A DNA stretch of 64,000 bases from Boswellia sacra (taxonomy: Eukaryota; Streptophyta; Magnoliopsida; Sapindales; Burseraceae): NCBI GenBank assembly GCA_013180625.2, contig SNVD02001412.1, forward strand, positions 62,001-126,000. The letters run 5' to 3'. A program made the position numbers and the translations under genes. Below the pieces are notes generated by a model, which saw only the letters and a program-made list of their open reading frames with translations, did no database searches and was not told the origin of the DNA. This document shows positions 50,446 to 62,805 of this stretch, in pieces (position 1 is the stretch's first letter; each line of letters opens with the position of its first letter).

Positions 50446-50883
50446 GTGATGTCTATGATGGTTTCCTTTCCAATAGTGTAGGTGTTTGTTCAGTTGCTTT
50501 TTGGTTTGTAACACTTATCTGGATGCCTTCTTGAGACACAAACTTTATTGTTACTATTGTATTATGTCTATCTTTTTTTGTCAACTTTTACGGATATTTT
50601 AATGTCATTATGTATTAATGTTACTATAAACTAGTGTTTGACTATTCCTTAATGCTTTAGCTTTAAACTTTTATTATTAGTCATATCATAGCTATCATTT
50701 GAGCTTATTGTACTACTTTTAGTAATGGTGGATTGTAGCAAATTAAATGTGTGATAATTTTGGTAATAGTGGATTGTAGCAAATTTAATGTGTGATAATT
50801 TGTGAGTATATTATGGCACAATCACATGTATCGGACTACATTATGAGTATTTATTATTGAGTATTTTCAATAGTGTATATACA

Positions 50884-52220
50884 ATGGAAGATGATAACTC
50901 AAGCTATGAATCTAACAACTCTATAGACACAATAGAATGGTGTTCAATTGTAGTTGCAACACATGAATATCAACAGAGACAACGTCAACAACGAATTGAG
51001 CACCTTCCACGGCAAGTTCCACAGCGCGAAGTTCCATTACTAACAGGCCTGGAATGGATATTGGATATGTTAAGAAGAAATGATAATAGGATGTATGCTC
51101 ACTTTAGAATGGATGCAAATATATTTAACAACTTATGTGATAGACTAGTTGAAGATAATTTGATTGAGCAGGATGAATGACCAAGTGAGCGTACTTGAGA
51201 CAGTTGCGATTTTCTTGTATATAGTATCACAAAGTGTTCGTTATCGTATTGCTGCTGAGCAATTTCATCGATCAACCAATACTATAGGCCGACAATTAAG
51301 CGAGTGCTTGATGCATTAATTCGGTTAGCGATACTAATTGTGCAACCAAGAAATTTAGGTGCAACACCTCCAGAAGTATGACATAATCCCAAGTTTTACC
51401 CTTATTTTCAGGTATAAAGTAACATATTTTCTTCATTTTTGTATAAATATAACTATGCTAATGAAGTTGTTGATATAGGGGTGCATTGGAGCGATTGATG
51501 GCACCCATATTGCAGCATCGGTACCAGTGCATAAGCAAATGGCATACCGCAATCGACATGGTAACGTGACCAAAACATAATGTGTGCTTGCTCATTTGAT
51601 ATGTTATTTACTTATGTGCTAACGGGATGGGAAGGCAGTGCAAATGATTCAAGGGTATTACAAGATGCACTTTACAACGAGAATAGTGATTTTCCTATGT
51701 CAGACACAGGTATACATTACTTATAACTAATGTATAAACTACTATAACATGTTTCCAGTTTTGATGAAGCTATGCATGCGCATGCGCATAACTATAGTAT
51801 GCAGGTTATTTTTATTTGGTTGATTCAGGCTATAGTAACATGGAAGGATTCCTTGCTCCTTATAGAGGCCAACGATATCATGCAAGTGAATTTACGGGGG
51901 CAGGAAGACAACCTACTGGACATGAAGAGTTATTTAATAAAAGACATGCATAATTGCGTAACGTAATTGAGAGGTGTTTCGGAGTGTTGAAGAAAAGATT
52001 TCCAATTCTCAAGTCAATGCCTAATTTCAGTCTCCAATCCCAACGTCTTATTCCTGTGGCATACTGTACATTACATAATTTTATTCGACTTAACAGTAGG
52101 TCTGATCAATTGTTTAAGAGATACGAGGTGGATGACATTGAAGTTATAGAAGAGCAACATGGAGATATGCCCACAGTTGAATTGAACATGTCCATTGAAC
52201 GAACAGAAGCATGGAGATAA
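50884..52220 (+). pseudogene. PIF/Harbinger DDE transposase, decayed
   Basis: Start frame MEDDNSSYESNNSIDTIEWC leads to a stop at 51178. Out of frame follow SVLETVAIFLYIVSQSVRYR, then GCIGAIDGTHIAASVP (first catalytic Asp), LTGWEGSANDSRVLQDAL (second Asp) and NVIERCFGVLKKRFPILK (Glu), ending MSIERTEAWR at 52220. An intron-like gap near 51415-51480 and another near 51710-51830 are plausible. Frame breaks near 51180, 51330 and 51590 and a stop just before NVIERC (51963) show loss of function, although all three catalytic acidic residues are still recognisable. Confidence 0.88.
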
Positions 52221-53039
52221 TAATGGGACAACATAGCTTTTAGGATATGGCAGTATTACATTCAACATGGGAGATAGATGTTTGTAGTCATATATTTGTT
52301 TTTAATTGCATTGCGTTCAGTTATGTAAGGAAATAGTAATAAATAATACTATGTCGTATTATATAGACATACATATATAATTTTGAAGCCCTCACATTAT
52401 ATACGTATGTATGTATGTATATATGTAGACAAAGTATGCATTGGAAGATTGTATGAATGTTTCTTTTTTTTTTAAATTTTAACTAAACACATTTATAGTA
52501 AGCACTATAAAGTGAAGTGAAAAAAAGAAGAAAATACTTGGGTGAAAATATCGTAGGAAGCAAAAGGTGATCTTGTTTGTATAATTAAGCATTTATTATT
52601 TGTTAACAATATGTATAGTGGGAGCATGCAATTAGTTTAAAATATTATTTGTTAATAATCATTTTATCTATACAATTTATAAGAACAAGTGTTTTGGATT
52701 CATTTCCAAATGCATTTTATATTTTTGTTTTCAAAATTTAATGTTAAGGATTCATTTCCAAACGCATATCTTATTTTTGTTTTCAGAATTTCAATTCAAG
52801 AATTCATTCCAAACACATATTCTTAAAACCATTTTCAAATTTGCATTTTACGAATTCATTTCCAAACACATATCCTTTACTTAAAACTCATTCTCTAAAT
52901 CATATAAATTCATTTTCCAAATCATTTTGGAAACAAAAACACACGATTCAAAAAAAAATACCCTTATTTTTTTCAATTACTAATTTAGAGCTAAACATAT
53001 TTTTTATATTAAAATTAGAATAATAGTGTCTTTACAACA

Positions 53040-53183
53040 TTTACAACTAACCCTCCGTACAACCTGAGTTGGCAAAATCCTACTAAAGATATAATTACCA
53101 TATCATGGATTGTAACTTTCATTATTTATTTTTTTCTCCTCAATGAATTTTTCCCAACTAAAGTTGTAAGAAGTTGGTTGTAA
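53040..53183. mobile_element. Short inverted-repeat MITE, copy B
   Basis: Arms 53040-53079 and 53144-53183 are inverted copies: TTTACAACTAACC...TACAACCTGAGTTGG against the complement of CCAACTAAAGTTGTAAGAAG. Core matches the reversed core of copy A at 15847-15975. Target duplication not resolved. Confidence 0.62.
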
Positions 53184-53386
53184 AATTTGATTATAGATGT
53201 AATATTATTCTTAAAATTATGATGGCTGGGTTACTTTTATTTTTTAGATAGGAAAAAATTCACCAATAACCCTAAGGTAAGACATAGTTACACCAATATC
53301 CGCTACCTTTTGGAATTGGCTTGAAATAACCTTGTTGTTATGTGTGTGCTATTAATTTGGATGTTTAAGTATAAAATAGCTTGTAT

Positions 53387-54299
53387 TAGGGGTGCTCAAA
53401 ATCCAATCCAATCCACCCAAGCCGATCGATCCAATTCAAACCGATCGATCCAATTCAAACCGATCCAATTTTGATTGAATTTGATCAATTGATTGATTGG
53501 ATTGGTTCGAAATTTTTGAGAACCGAATTAATTGGATCGGATAACGGATCCTATTAAAAAAAATCCATCATAAACTGATCCAATCCAAATAATAGGTAAT
53601 AAAATTAACTATGTAGTATCTAAAAATTAAAATTAACATTTGATAATCATTGAGGTAATGCATCTGTGCTATGTGTGATTGGAAAGTATAAATATAACTT
53701 AGTTATTATTTTTTTTATTTCATGAATTGTTTTTTCATGTTAATTATATATATCTCAATATAAAAACTATTAGTTACTTATTAATTATTTATTCATGTTT
53801 GCAAGGCATTCTTTAATATGCATGGATAACATTGAGTTAATACAATTATGTCATAATAAATTTTTCTAAGTTCCACTTTATGCATGGTAGCATATTGCAT
53901 GGAGTCCTATAAATTTATTTAAATTACAATATTTGTATTGGAATGATTTAAATTTTTATTGTTGTTTTTAGTTAGGAATATTAATCAATTTATAAATGAA
54001 TTTTTTTATTATATTATAGTTTACAATATTTTAATTTGTTTGGTAACTTCATGTTATCATTATTTTTATATAATAACTTGTGCTTATTATTGGATCATAT
54101 TGGACTTTTCGTTTTTCTTTTTTAAAATTTTTAAAGTTCGAATTGGATCGGATTGGATGATATTTTTTTAAAATCGGATTGGATTGGATTTCAATCTTTA
54201 ATTGGATCGGATTGGATTGAAAAATCTCTAAACCAATCATTATTAGATTGGATTGGTTATTAGCCAAATCCATCGGATCCAAACCAACGAACACCCCTA
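53387..54299. mobile_element. Non-autonomous hAT transposon 3
   Basis: Left end TAGGGGTGCTCAAAATCC at 53387 and right end GAACACCCCTA at 54299. Flanks GCTTGTAT (53379-53386) and ACTTGTAT (54300-54307) are an 8-bp target duplication with one mismatch. Subterminal zones are filled with ATCCAATCC and GGATTGGAT motifs facing each other. Length 913 bp, no transposase. Confidence 0.9.
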
Positions 54300-54617
54300 A
54301 CTTGTATACCCTTTTTAACAATATTATAAAAATTAAATTGAATTAGATATAAATTAGAAAAATTAAATATCCACAAACCCCAATGCACCATCCCTATCCT
54401 TATCTCTGCCATCTACACCATCTCCATTCATCATCATCAGTTGTCCAACTGCTGTCCAACTGTAGAAACCAAATTCTACTACCAAAAAATCCTCTAGCTC
54501 TCTCCTCCTCTAGCCTCCCCCTTCATCTCTTGTAATACGCTAAACCGTATTGTTTCTGGTATTTCTGAAGGTCAAAATATTTCAAACAAACAATCATTCT
54601 TTTAAGAGTTTGGATAC

Positions 54618-56032
54618 TAATGCGTTCGAAACTAGGAAGTATATTAGTCGCACAAGTAATAAAGTGATAAGTAAGATATCGTTCCCACGAGGATTGATTC
54701 TAATTGAATTTGTTATTTTCCAGCAACAATAGACTAATAAGGGGGGTTTTGTTGAATGATTAATTAAACTGAATACGAAGACAAATAAAGAATAATACAA
54801 CACAAGATTAAATGAATTGAAAAATCAATGAGAGACACCTGGTTAAGGGTTCATTCTTTGCCACAAGATATGAATTTGTGAATTAATATAGAATTGTCAT
54901 CCAATTACAGCAATGAAGTCATCAACCGTAGATAACAACAAGCTCTGTTACCCCAATCTTTCCTTACTTTGTTGTTAAATAAAACAAATTCTTTATTTAA
55001 TCTCTATCCATTAAACAACCTAGAACAAGCTCTCTGAGTTTAATTAAATGGAAGCATTACAAAAAGAAAGATAGGTTGATCTAAGTAATAATCACACAAG
55101 TTTGGATTATTTAAGCTAAGTTGTATTTTCCAATTGCAATCTCTGATCACAATTTTGCTACTAATGATTGGAAATTCAGGACAATTACAGATCAAGATTT
55201 CTAATCTAGCAATAGATAACAACTAGATTATATTCAGTTGGCCACCCCAAATACAATCAGTAAGCAATCATAAGCATTAGATATGGGAAAATACAGGCAA
55301 CTTCAATTAGAGAATTGGATAACAACTCCTTGCACAAGCAACTCACAAAAACCATATCAAGGGCTTTGAAATCACCCTCAACCAATTCAGATTCAGTTAC
55401 ACATGTTAAAAAATGTGGTAAATGCAATACAACATACAAATTTTCCAGAAAACGAGAGGGAAGGGAAAAACTTAGCAATTTTGATGTAAATATCTTTGAA
55501 TTATAGTTCTTCCTCTTTCCAAGCTTTCTTTCTCCTTCAAGAACTCCAGGAAATGAAAGAAATCTAGAGCTGCAGCCTCTACCACGTTCTCCTCTCTTCA
55601 AGTTATGAAAATAAAACTCTAAAATATGTTTATATACTCTACTACAGTAACTTGCTACAGTGCCCCCATATTTAATAACATGCTACAGTGATATGTGAAA
55701 TTACAAATATACACTTCTTATACTATTTTTATCATAACTTTCGGTACACTACATAAATTCGTGAACCGTAAATTTCTCCAAAAAATAGACTTCGAGAGCT
55801 TTTCAATGGTATATAGCATGTTATCTGGTTAATTGTACATAGATACAATCAACTCTGAGAAATTGGTTGACTAGCAGAGGTGAAAATGAAGGATTTTACT
55901 CTATTTTTGTGCAAGTTGCTCCAAAACTCCTACAAACATCAAAACCACACAAAAACATGAAAATACCAAGGAATATAGCAAAGAAACATAGATGAATTGA
56001 TATGAAAGTAATACATAAATAGACACCTATCA
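54618..56032 (-). repeat. Solo LTR of an Athila-type Ty3/gypsy element (minus orientation)
   Basis: On the minus strand it begins TGATAGGTGTCTATTTATG at 56032 and ends CGAACGCATTA at 54618, matching the plus-strand LTR at 58706-60131 along its length. No primer-binding site or internal sequence follows at either end. Flanking 5-mers GATAC (54613-54617) and AATAC (56033-56037) are a target duplication with one mismatch. This is what remains after LTR-LTR recombination removes the element body. Confidence 0.88.
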
Positions 56033-56209
56033 AATACAAATTTAATCGTTAATTTCCATTATTTTTTATTATACCATCTCTTTATTATTTTAGTTCACAG
56101 AGTTTGCAATTACGATCATTTTGGCACAAACAGTGCTAGAATGGGAGTTAAAATGAGGTAAATATGGAAAATTAAGTTAGAAGGGCAGTTTTGTAGTTTG
56201 ACATTTGAG

Positions 56210-56481
56210 ACTGTCTATATAAACCAGTAGCTTCCCCCGCCTTTGTTGATCAACGTTGGCCAGTCTTTGACCATTGATTTCGATCGATTTCTGGCGAGTC
56301 TCTAGTCGAATATATATCGTTGCGAAGCTCATTCCTCTTTCTTTCCAACCATATCCATTTCAGAGCCCGGTTCCTCACAGATTTTATGGATCGAAGCTAT
56401 GAAGGTAGTAGCTTCTCATCTACTCCAGGAAATTTCGGCCACGCCATGTCCTACCACCACCCAATTCTCTTCCTTTCATGA
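56210..56481 (+). promoter_or_regulatory. Promoter-like segment with a short orphan frame
   Basis: TATATAAA at about 56216, then a C/T-rich leader-like stretch and an ATG at 56386 opening a 31-codon frame (MDRSYEGSSFSSTPGNFG...) that stops at 56481. It is more GC-rich than its surroundings and could be the head of a gene whose body was lost to insertions. No homology recognised; chance is possible. Confidence 0.25.
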
Positions 56482-56831
56482 TCCTTAACAAGCCTCATAG
56501 CATAAATCACCATGAAATAACTTTGTATAGGAGTTGCAATGGTGATGTATTACTGCCATTGTTTTTTTTTTTTTTGACAAGATTTCCCATCAAACAATCT
56601 TCTTTAAGCTTTATTTAAGGCTAAGCTAAAACTATCTGCATGGATTATATTTCAAGATTTTCATATTTCAGTGCATTTAATTCTTATTTCTCATATAATT
56701 TAAGTTATTAATCTAATCAATCGAGTTACTAATAATTTTCTTTGTTGACATTAATTGTTGTTAGAATAAATGATGATTGATTATACTGTTTTAAAGTATA
56801 ACGGTGTGTAAAGTATTATTTTTGGATAAAA

Positions 56832-57715
56832 AGATGTGTTAGTTCTAGAAGCATGCAGTTATAAGAATTATAACAGCAAACTGTAATGTAAATTAGCACA
56901 GGAGGATTTTATGTGGTTTGGTTATAAAATCTACATCCACGACAGCTTTTAGAGATGCAATTCACTAAGTTCTTGTTTGTACAATCTTTAGGATCGTTTA
57001 TAGTGCTGACCCACTCTCACACACTGACCTAATCATTGTAAAACAAAATCCCACTAAGATCTTAAATTCTAGTGACACTGCTCACTCTCTGTCACAGATA
57101 ACTTAACAACACACTGTTAAGTATATCATAACCACGATGTCTGACATTGAATTATATAAACACTTAACTCGCAAGTTCTCTCAAGTGTCTACTAACTCAC
57201 ACAGACCTAATTAACAATTCATGTACGATTACAACCTCTCATACATGAATAAAACACTCATAAAATCAAATCAAAGAGACATTCCTATTTGCGTTGAAGC
57301 TCTCCTCTTAATCCTTGGAATGCCGTGACATGAACCCCCACAACCAACATATATATGTTATGAAAACATAACATTATATATATATATTGGATGCCTGACT
57401 GAAATCTTCTTAGATTCCTATAAAAATCCTAATCAAACTCACATTAGGATAAAGACAAATATAATAGGAAGTGATATAAGTAATCTCCTAAAGTGAGTAG
57501 GACACAAATAAATATTCTCCTATTTTAATTAGGATACAAGAAACAATATCCTAATCTAAGAAGATATTTATTATAAAACAAATACTTCCTAAAGTATACT
57601 ACTAGAAACAGTAAAATAAGAAACAAAATAATATTCTAGTTTTATCACAAGTTGGACAAAAATCAACATGCGTATGGCACATGCATATGTGTCACACGTT
57701 GACACCAACAAGATG
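56832..57715 (-). repeat. Solo LTR of a copia-type element
   Basis: Element 56837-57710 (874 bp) starts TGTTAG and ends CCAACA, flanked by identical 5-mers AGATG (56832-56836 and 57711-57715). Read on the minus strand it starts TGTTGGTGTCAACGTGTG, the common start of plant copia LTRs, and contains CACGGCATTCC and GGTTGTAATCG motifs near its transcribed end. No internal sequence. Confidence 0.85.
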
Positions 57716-58705
57716 TTTATGGCTTGTGCTAACGTGAGTTTTCCATATTTTTATTAGATTGAATTATTATTTTCCAAACACTTAATGCCATGAGTTGAAT
57801 ATTTTGCATAATTAATATTCATGGGAAGTATTCATATTGTGAATTTAATAGTTGAGTATATAGTAACAGTTGTTTTGTTATGCTTGAGTATAAGAGGAAA
57901 ATGAATTAAAGAGAAATTTATACAATGAATACATGTTAATATGTTAATGGAAGTAAATATTGTTGATGACTTGCTCTAAAATTAGTTTTAAAGTTATATG
58001 TGATTTGAATTTTTATACTAGAAATGTTACATTAAGTTAAAAGCTTTATGGTTAAATGTTTTATATTATTAGTATTTAGTTTTGTGATGTTACATGATTG
58101 GAAAAATATTATTATGTGTTTTATTAGTGAATAATGTTATTTATATTCTTTGAGGCATAATTGTGTGAAAGGAAAGTTACAAAAGGAAGTATGAAAATTG
58201 GATATGGCAGAAAATCCATGGTTTGTGTTAGAATGTGTTAGGGTTTAAATATTTGAAGTACTTGAAAAATAAAATGTAAATTATCTCTATTGATAAGTGT
58301 TTTTTTTAAGATGTAAAAGTTTTTGTGTATAGTGTGTTTATGTTTAGTCTTTTGTGTATATGGCACTGCAATCATCAGTTGAATTCTTTATTGTCATGGA
58401 TCGTATGTCACAAGAATATAATTAAAATATAAATAGTTTATACGATAGATTTTATTTTCACATGATTGGTTTTATTAAAAAGTATTTTATTTTATCCTTT
58501 GAAAGTATGAATTTCCTGAAGAGCATAATTTTGTGAATAAAGCTAGCTTCAAGAACATTTCAAAACCATTTTTAAAAAATTACGATAAGTTTTATATGAT
58601 TTTAGATCAATATTTAATATGGTTTTGGAGTAAGCAATGGTGATTATTAAGGAAAATTTTTTTGAGTTGGAGATTAAAGTGGTTTTTAAACCACCATGTG
58701 AGTAC
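57716..58705. other. AT-rich stretch without recognised features
   Basis: No gene, repeat terminus or microsatellite of note between the copia solo LTR and the Athila LTR. Confidence 0.5.
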
Positions 58706-60131
58706 TGATAAGTGTCTATTTATATATCATTTTCATATCAATTCGTCCATGTTTCTTTGTTATATTCCTTGGTATTTTTATGTTTTTGTGTGGTTTTGAT
58801 GTTTGTAGGAGTTTTGGAGCAACTTGCACAAAAATGGAGTAAAACCCTTCATTTTCACCTCTGCTAGTCAACCATCTTCTCGGATTTAATTGTATTGATA
58901 TACAATGAACCCGATACATGTTATATACCGTTGAAAGCTCTCGAAGTCTATTTTCTGGAGAAATTTACGGTTCACGAATTTATGTAGTGTACCAAAAGTT
59001 GTGATAAAAATGGTATGAGAAGTGTATATTTGTAATTCCATATATCACTGTAGCATGTTATTAAATACGGGGCACTGTAGCAAGTTACTGTAGCAGAGTA
59101 TTTAAACACATTTTAGGGTTTTATTTTCATAACTTGAAGAGGGGAAAACGTGGGAGGAGGCTGCATTTCTGGATTTCTCTCATCCCTTGGAGTTCTTGAA
59201 GGAGAAAGAAGATTTTGAAAGAGGAGGAACTACAATTCCAAGAAGATTCATCTACAAAGAAGATTTTCAAAGAATTTGCTAAGTTCTTTCTTTCCTTTTC
59301 AATTCTGGAATTTCTCTGTATTGTATTTGTTATTCTGATTGAATATGTGTAACTAAATCTGAATTGGTTGAGGGTGATTTCAAAGCCCTTGATATGGATT
59401 TTGTGAGTTGATTGTGTAAGAAATTGTTATCCAATTCTCTAATTGAAGTTGCTTGTATTTTCCCATATCTAATGCTTATGATTGCTTACTGATTGTATTT
59501 GGAATGGCCAACTGAATATAATCTGTTGTTGTCTATTGCTAGATTAGAAATCTTGATCCGTAATTGTCATGAATTTCCAATCATTAGTAGCAAAATTGTG
59601 ATCAGAGATTGCAATTGGAAAATACAACCTAGGTTAAATAATCCGAACTTGTGTGATTATTGCTTAGATCAACCTATCTTTCTCATCGTAATGCTTCTAT
59701 TGAATTAAACTTAGAGAGCTTGTTCTAGGTTGTTTAATGGATAGAGATTAAATAAAGAGCTTGTTTTATTTAACAACAAAGTAAGGAAAGATTGGGATAA
59801 CAGAGCTTGTTGTTATCTACGGTTGATAACTTCAATGCTGTAATTGGATTACAATTCTATGTTAATTCACAAATTCATATCTTGTGGCAGAGAAAGAACC
59901 CTTAACCAAGTGTCTCTCATTGAATTTTCAATTCATTTAATATTGTGTTGTGTTATTCTTTATTTGCCTTCGTATTCAGTTTAATTAATCATTCAACAAA
60001 ACCCCCCATATTTAGTTTATTGTTGCTGAAAAATAACAAATTTAATTAGAATCAATCCTCGTGGGAACGATATCTCACTCATCACTTTATTACTTGTGCG
60101 ACTAGTATACTTGCTAGTTTCGAACGCATCA
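58706..60131 (+). repeat. 5' LTR of an Athila-type element
   Basis: Starts TGATAAGTGTC and ends GAACGCATCA, 1426 bp. Directly followed by the diagnostic Athila leader TTTTTGGCGCCGTTGCCGG at 60134. Its inverted solo copy lies at 54618-56032. Confidence 0.92.
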
Positions 60132-60137
60132 AGTTTT

Positions 60138-60155
60138 TGGCGCCGTTGCCGGGGA
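60138..60155 (+). promoter_or_regulatory. Athila primer-binding site
   Basis: TGGCGCCGTTGCCGGGGA, complementary to the 3' end of tRNA-Asp and typical of Athila elements. Six bases after the LTR end. Confidence 0.9.
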
Positions 60156-60244
60156 TTGATTTTCTAATCGATTTGTTATTTTGTTTTCATTGTTGATTCA
60201 TATTTTCTTTGTTTTTCTTTTCTGATTGTTTGTGTTTAGACAAC

Positions 60245-62240
60245 ATGGCAGTAAACTTCTATCAATTCAGTAGCGGATTTGAGCCACAAGTACCGTGGAG
60301 AGTAAATGAGGTAAGCACTCCGAACATTGAACAACAACTTTCTGAGCTAACCTCTCTTGTGGAAAACATGGCTGTAGGAGATATGCAAAAATCTTATGAA
60401 TGTGGGATATATTCTACGATGGAGCATCCAATCGACATGTATCCAACTTTACAAGAAGAATATATGGAACAAGCCAATGCCATGGGTGGATTTCCAGGAC
60501 AAACGAGGCAATGGTATGATCCTTTCTCTAGCACTTACAATGCTGGATGGGAAGATCAACATAATTTCAGTTATTGGAATCATCAACCAATCACTTCAAA
60601 TGTGATACCAAATCAGCCACAAGGTTTCAATCAACCTAGAGTGCAGCAACCTTTTCAAATGCAACCACCACCAATGCCACATCCAGTACCGCAACCAGCT
60701 TCACAAAACTCAGGTATGTCTCTCCAGGACATTGTTAATGCACTTGCCACTAACACAATGCAATTCCAGCAGGAAACTGGGGCAAGTATCCAAAACCTGG
60801 CAAATCAAATGGGACAATTGGCCACTAGCATGAGCAAATTCGAGGGCCAAGGCTCAGAAGAATTATCTTGTCAAACGATGATCAATCCAAGAGAGAATTC
60901 TTGTGCGATAACTTTGCAAAATGAAGAGCAATTAGATGTCCTGCCAAAGAAATCACAAACTGATGAAGGAGATGACACCACTTCCACCATGAACAAAACA
61001 CTGACTTCTCAGGTAAATCCTATAACTCCCATTCCTTCATATGTTTCTCCTCCACTTTTTTCTAGTAGATTTGCACAATCGAAGGAGGAACAAGAACAAG
61101 AAATCCTGGAAACTTCTCACAAAATCGAGGTAAATATACCACTTCTGGATGCTATTGAGCAAGTACCTCGTTGTACAAAATTTCTCAAGGAGTTATGCAC
61201 CAACAAGAGAAAGTTGAAGGAAAATGAGAAAGTAAGTGTGGGGGAAAATGTTTCAGCTGTATTGCAAAGAAAAATTCCTCCAAAATGCAAAGATCCAGGT
61301 ACGTTCATCATTCCATGCACCATTGGTAATACCAAGTTTGAAAGAGCTATGTTAGATTTAGGAGCATCTATTAATGTCATGCCATATTCTATTTATGCTT
61401 CTTTAAATCTTGGACCTTTTGCGAAAACTGGTATTACCATTCAGTTTGCTGATCATTTTAATGCATATCCCAAAAGAGTTGTGGAAGATGTGCTTGTGCA
61501 GGTGAATCAATTGGTTTTCCAGCAGACTTCTATGTCCTTAAAATAGAGGATGAGACATCTCCTAATCCAACACCGATTCTTTTAGGGAGGCCATTCTCGA
61601 AAACTGCTAGACTCAAGATTGATGTTCATTATGGCACTTTGACCATAGACTTTGATGGCAAGGTGATATGTTTTAATATTTTTGAGGAAATGAGGTACTC
61701 TAATGACTTACATTCTGTTTTTGCAGTTGACGTTATTTATTATTTGCCACAACAATGTTTTGAGTTAACTCGCAAGAATGGAGTGGATGTTGCTATTAGT
61801 GAACACATAAGGATAGAAAGTTTCAAAGAACCAAGAAAGCTGATACACGTGTCTAAAGAAGTGGAGGAAGCTGTGACAAGCTTGGATGAGACTATAGCTA
61901 CACCACAAATAGGTAGAGTTTCGTACATTGAATTCATTTATCTAATGAGGAAAACACAAAAAAAAAAAAAAAAAAAAAAAACCTTCTTCCTTCTGTGATG
62001 AAAGCCAATACCTTGGAGCTGAAGTCACTTCCAGATCATTTGAATTATGGATTCTTGGGTGAGAATGATACTTTGCGAGTTACAATGGAAATGGGCCTTG
62101 CACGAATACAAGAAGATAAAATCGTCCGAATACTTACAGATCACAAAATAGCTATTGAACGTGGGGGACAATTGTTGAAATCCAAGGCCCATCCATATGC
62201 ATTGACCGTATCTTGTTAGAAGAGGGATCCAAGCCCATTA
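60245..62240 (+). pseudogene. Athila gag-protease remnant, RT/integrase deleted
   Basis: ATG at 60245 opens a 433-codon frame. It carries the Athila capsid-end motifs YPTLQEEYMEQANAMGGFPG and STYNAGWEDQHNFSYWN, but the N-terminal two thirds of a normal gag are missing. Protease: IPCTIGNTKFERAMLDLGAS, NVMPYSIYASLNLGPF and, after a one-base loss near 61519, TPILLGRPFSKTARLKID. A poly-A run at about 61960-61980 disturbs the frame again. The frame then shows LELKSLPDHLNYGFLGEND, the spacer before RT, but the RT itself never appears. Confidence 0.88.
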
Positions 62241-62370
62241 GAGAAGCACAACGGAAAATGGATCCTCCCATGATGGAACCAACGTCGGGCTGAGGACGTT
62301 AAACCAAGCGCTTATTGGGAGGCAACCCAATGTTTTTGAAAAATAAAAAAAAAAAGAAGAAAAGAAAAAT
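62241..62370 (+). mobile_element. Athila post-integrase segment joined directly to pre-RT sequence
   Basis: After GSKPIREAQRKMDPPMME-type sequence, at about 62285 the DNA jumps to TGAGGACGTTAAACCAAGCG and TTGGGAGGCAACCCAATG, which in Athila elements follows the integrase. About 2.5-3 kb of RT, RNase H and integrase are therefore deleted at this junction. The 3' LTR is not in the window. Confidence 0.7.
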
Positions 62371-62496
62371 AAAATGAGGTAATAATGATCGATTTTTGTG
62401 TCTCGAGGAGATTCCTTTCGTAGGCCATCAAATTGATCAGGTTTTATCTCTCTTTGCCATCTGTCTCATTTGTTTTTATATTTTTTACTTGTTTTT

Positions 62497-62634
62497 GACT
62501 TTTGTTGGAGGTAACCTAGGCAAATCTTCAGGAAAAACATTAGGAAATTCACTCACCACACGAGGAAGTTCAGAAACCCCTCTATTAATCTCTTCCACTA
62601 ATATACTTGCTATCATGTTCCTGACCCCTTTCTT

Positions 62635-62699
<65 letters not shown>

Positions 62700-62755
62700 C
62701 TTTTTGTTTTTTTTTTTTTTTTTTTTTATTTTTTTTTTTTTTTTTTTTTGTTTTT

Positions 62756-62805
<50 letters not shown>

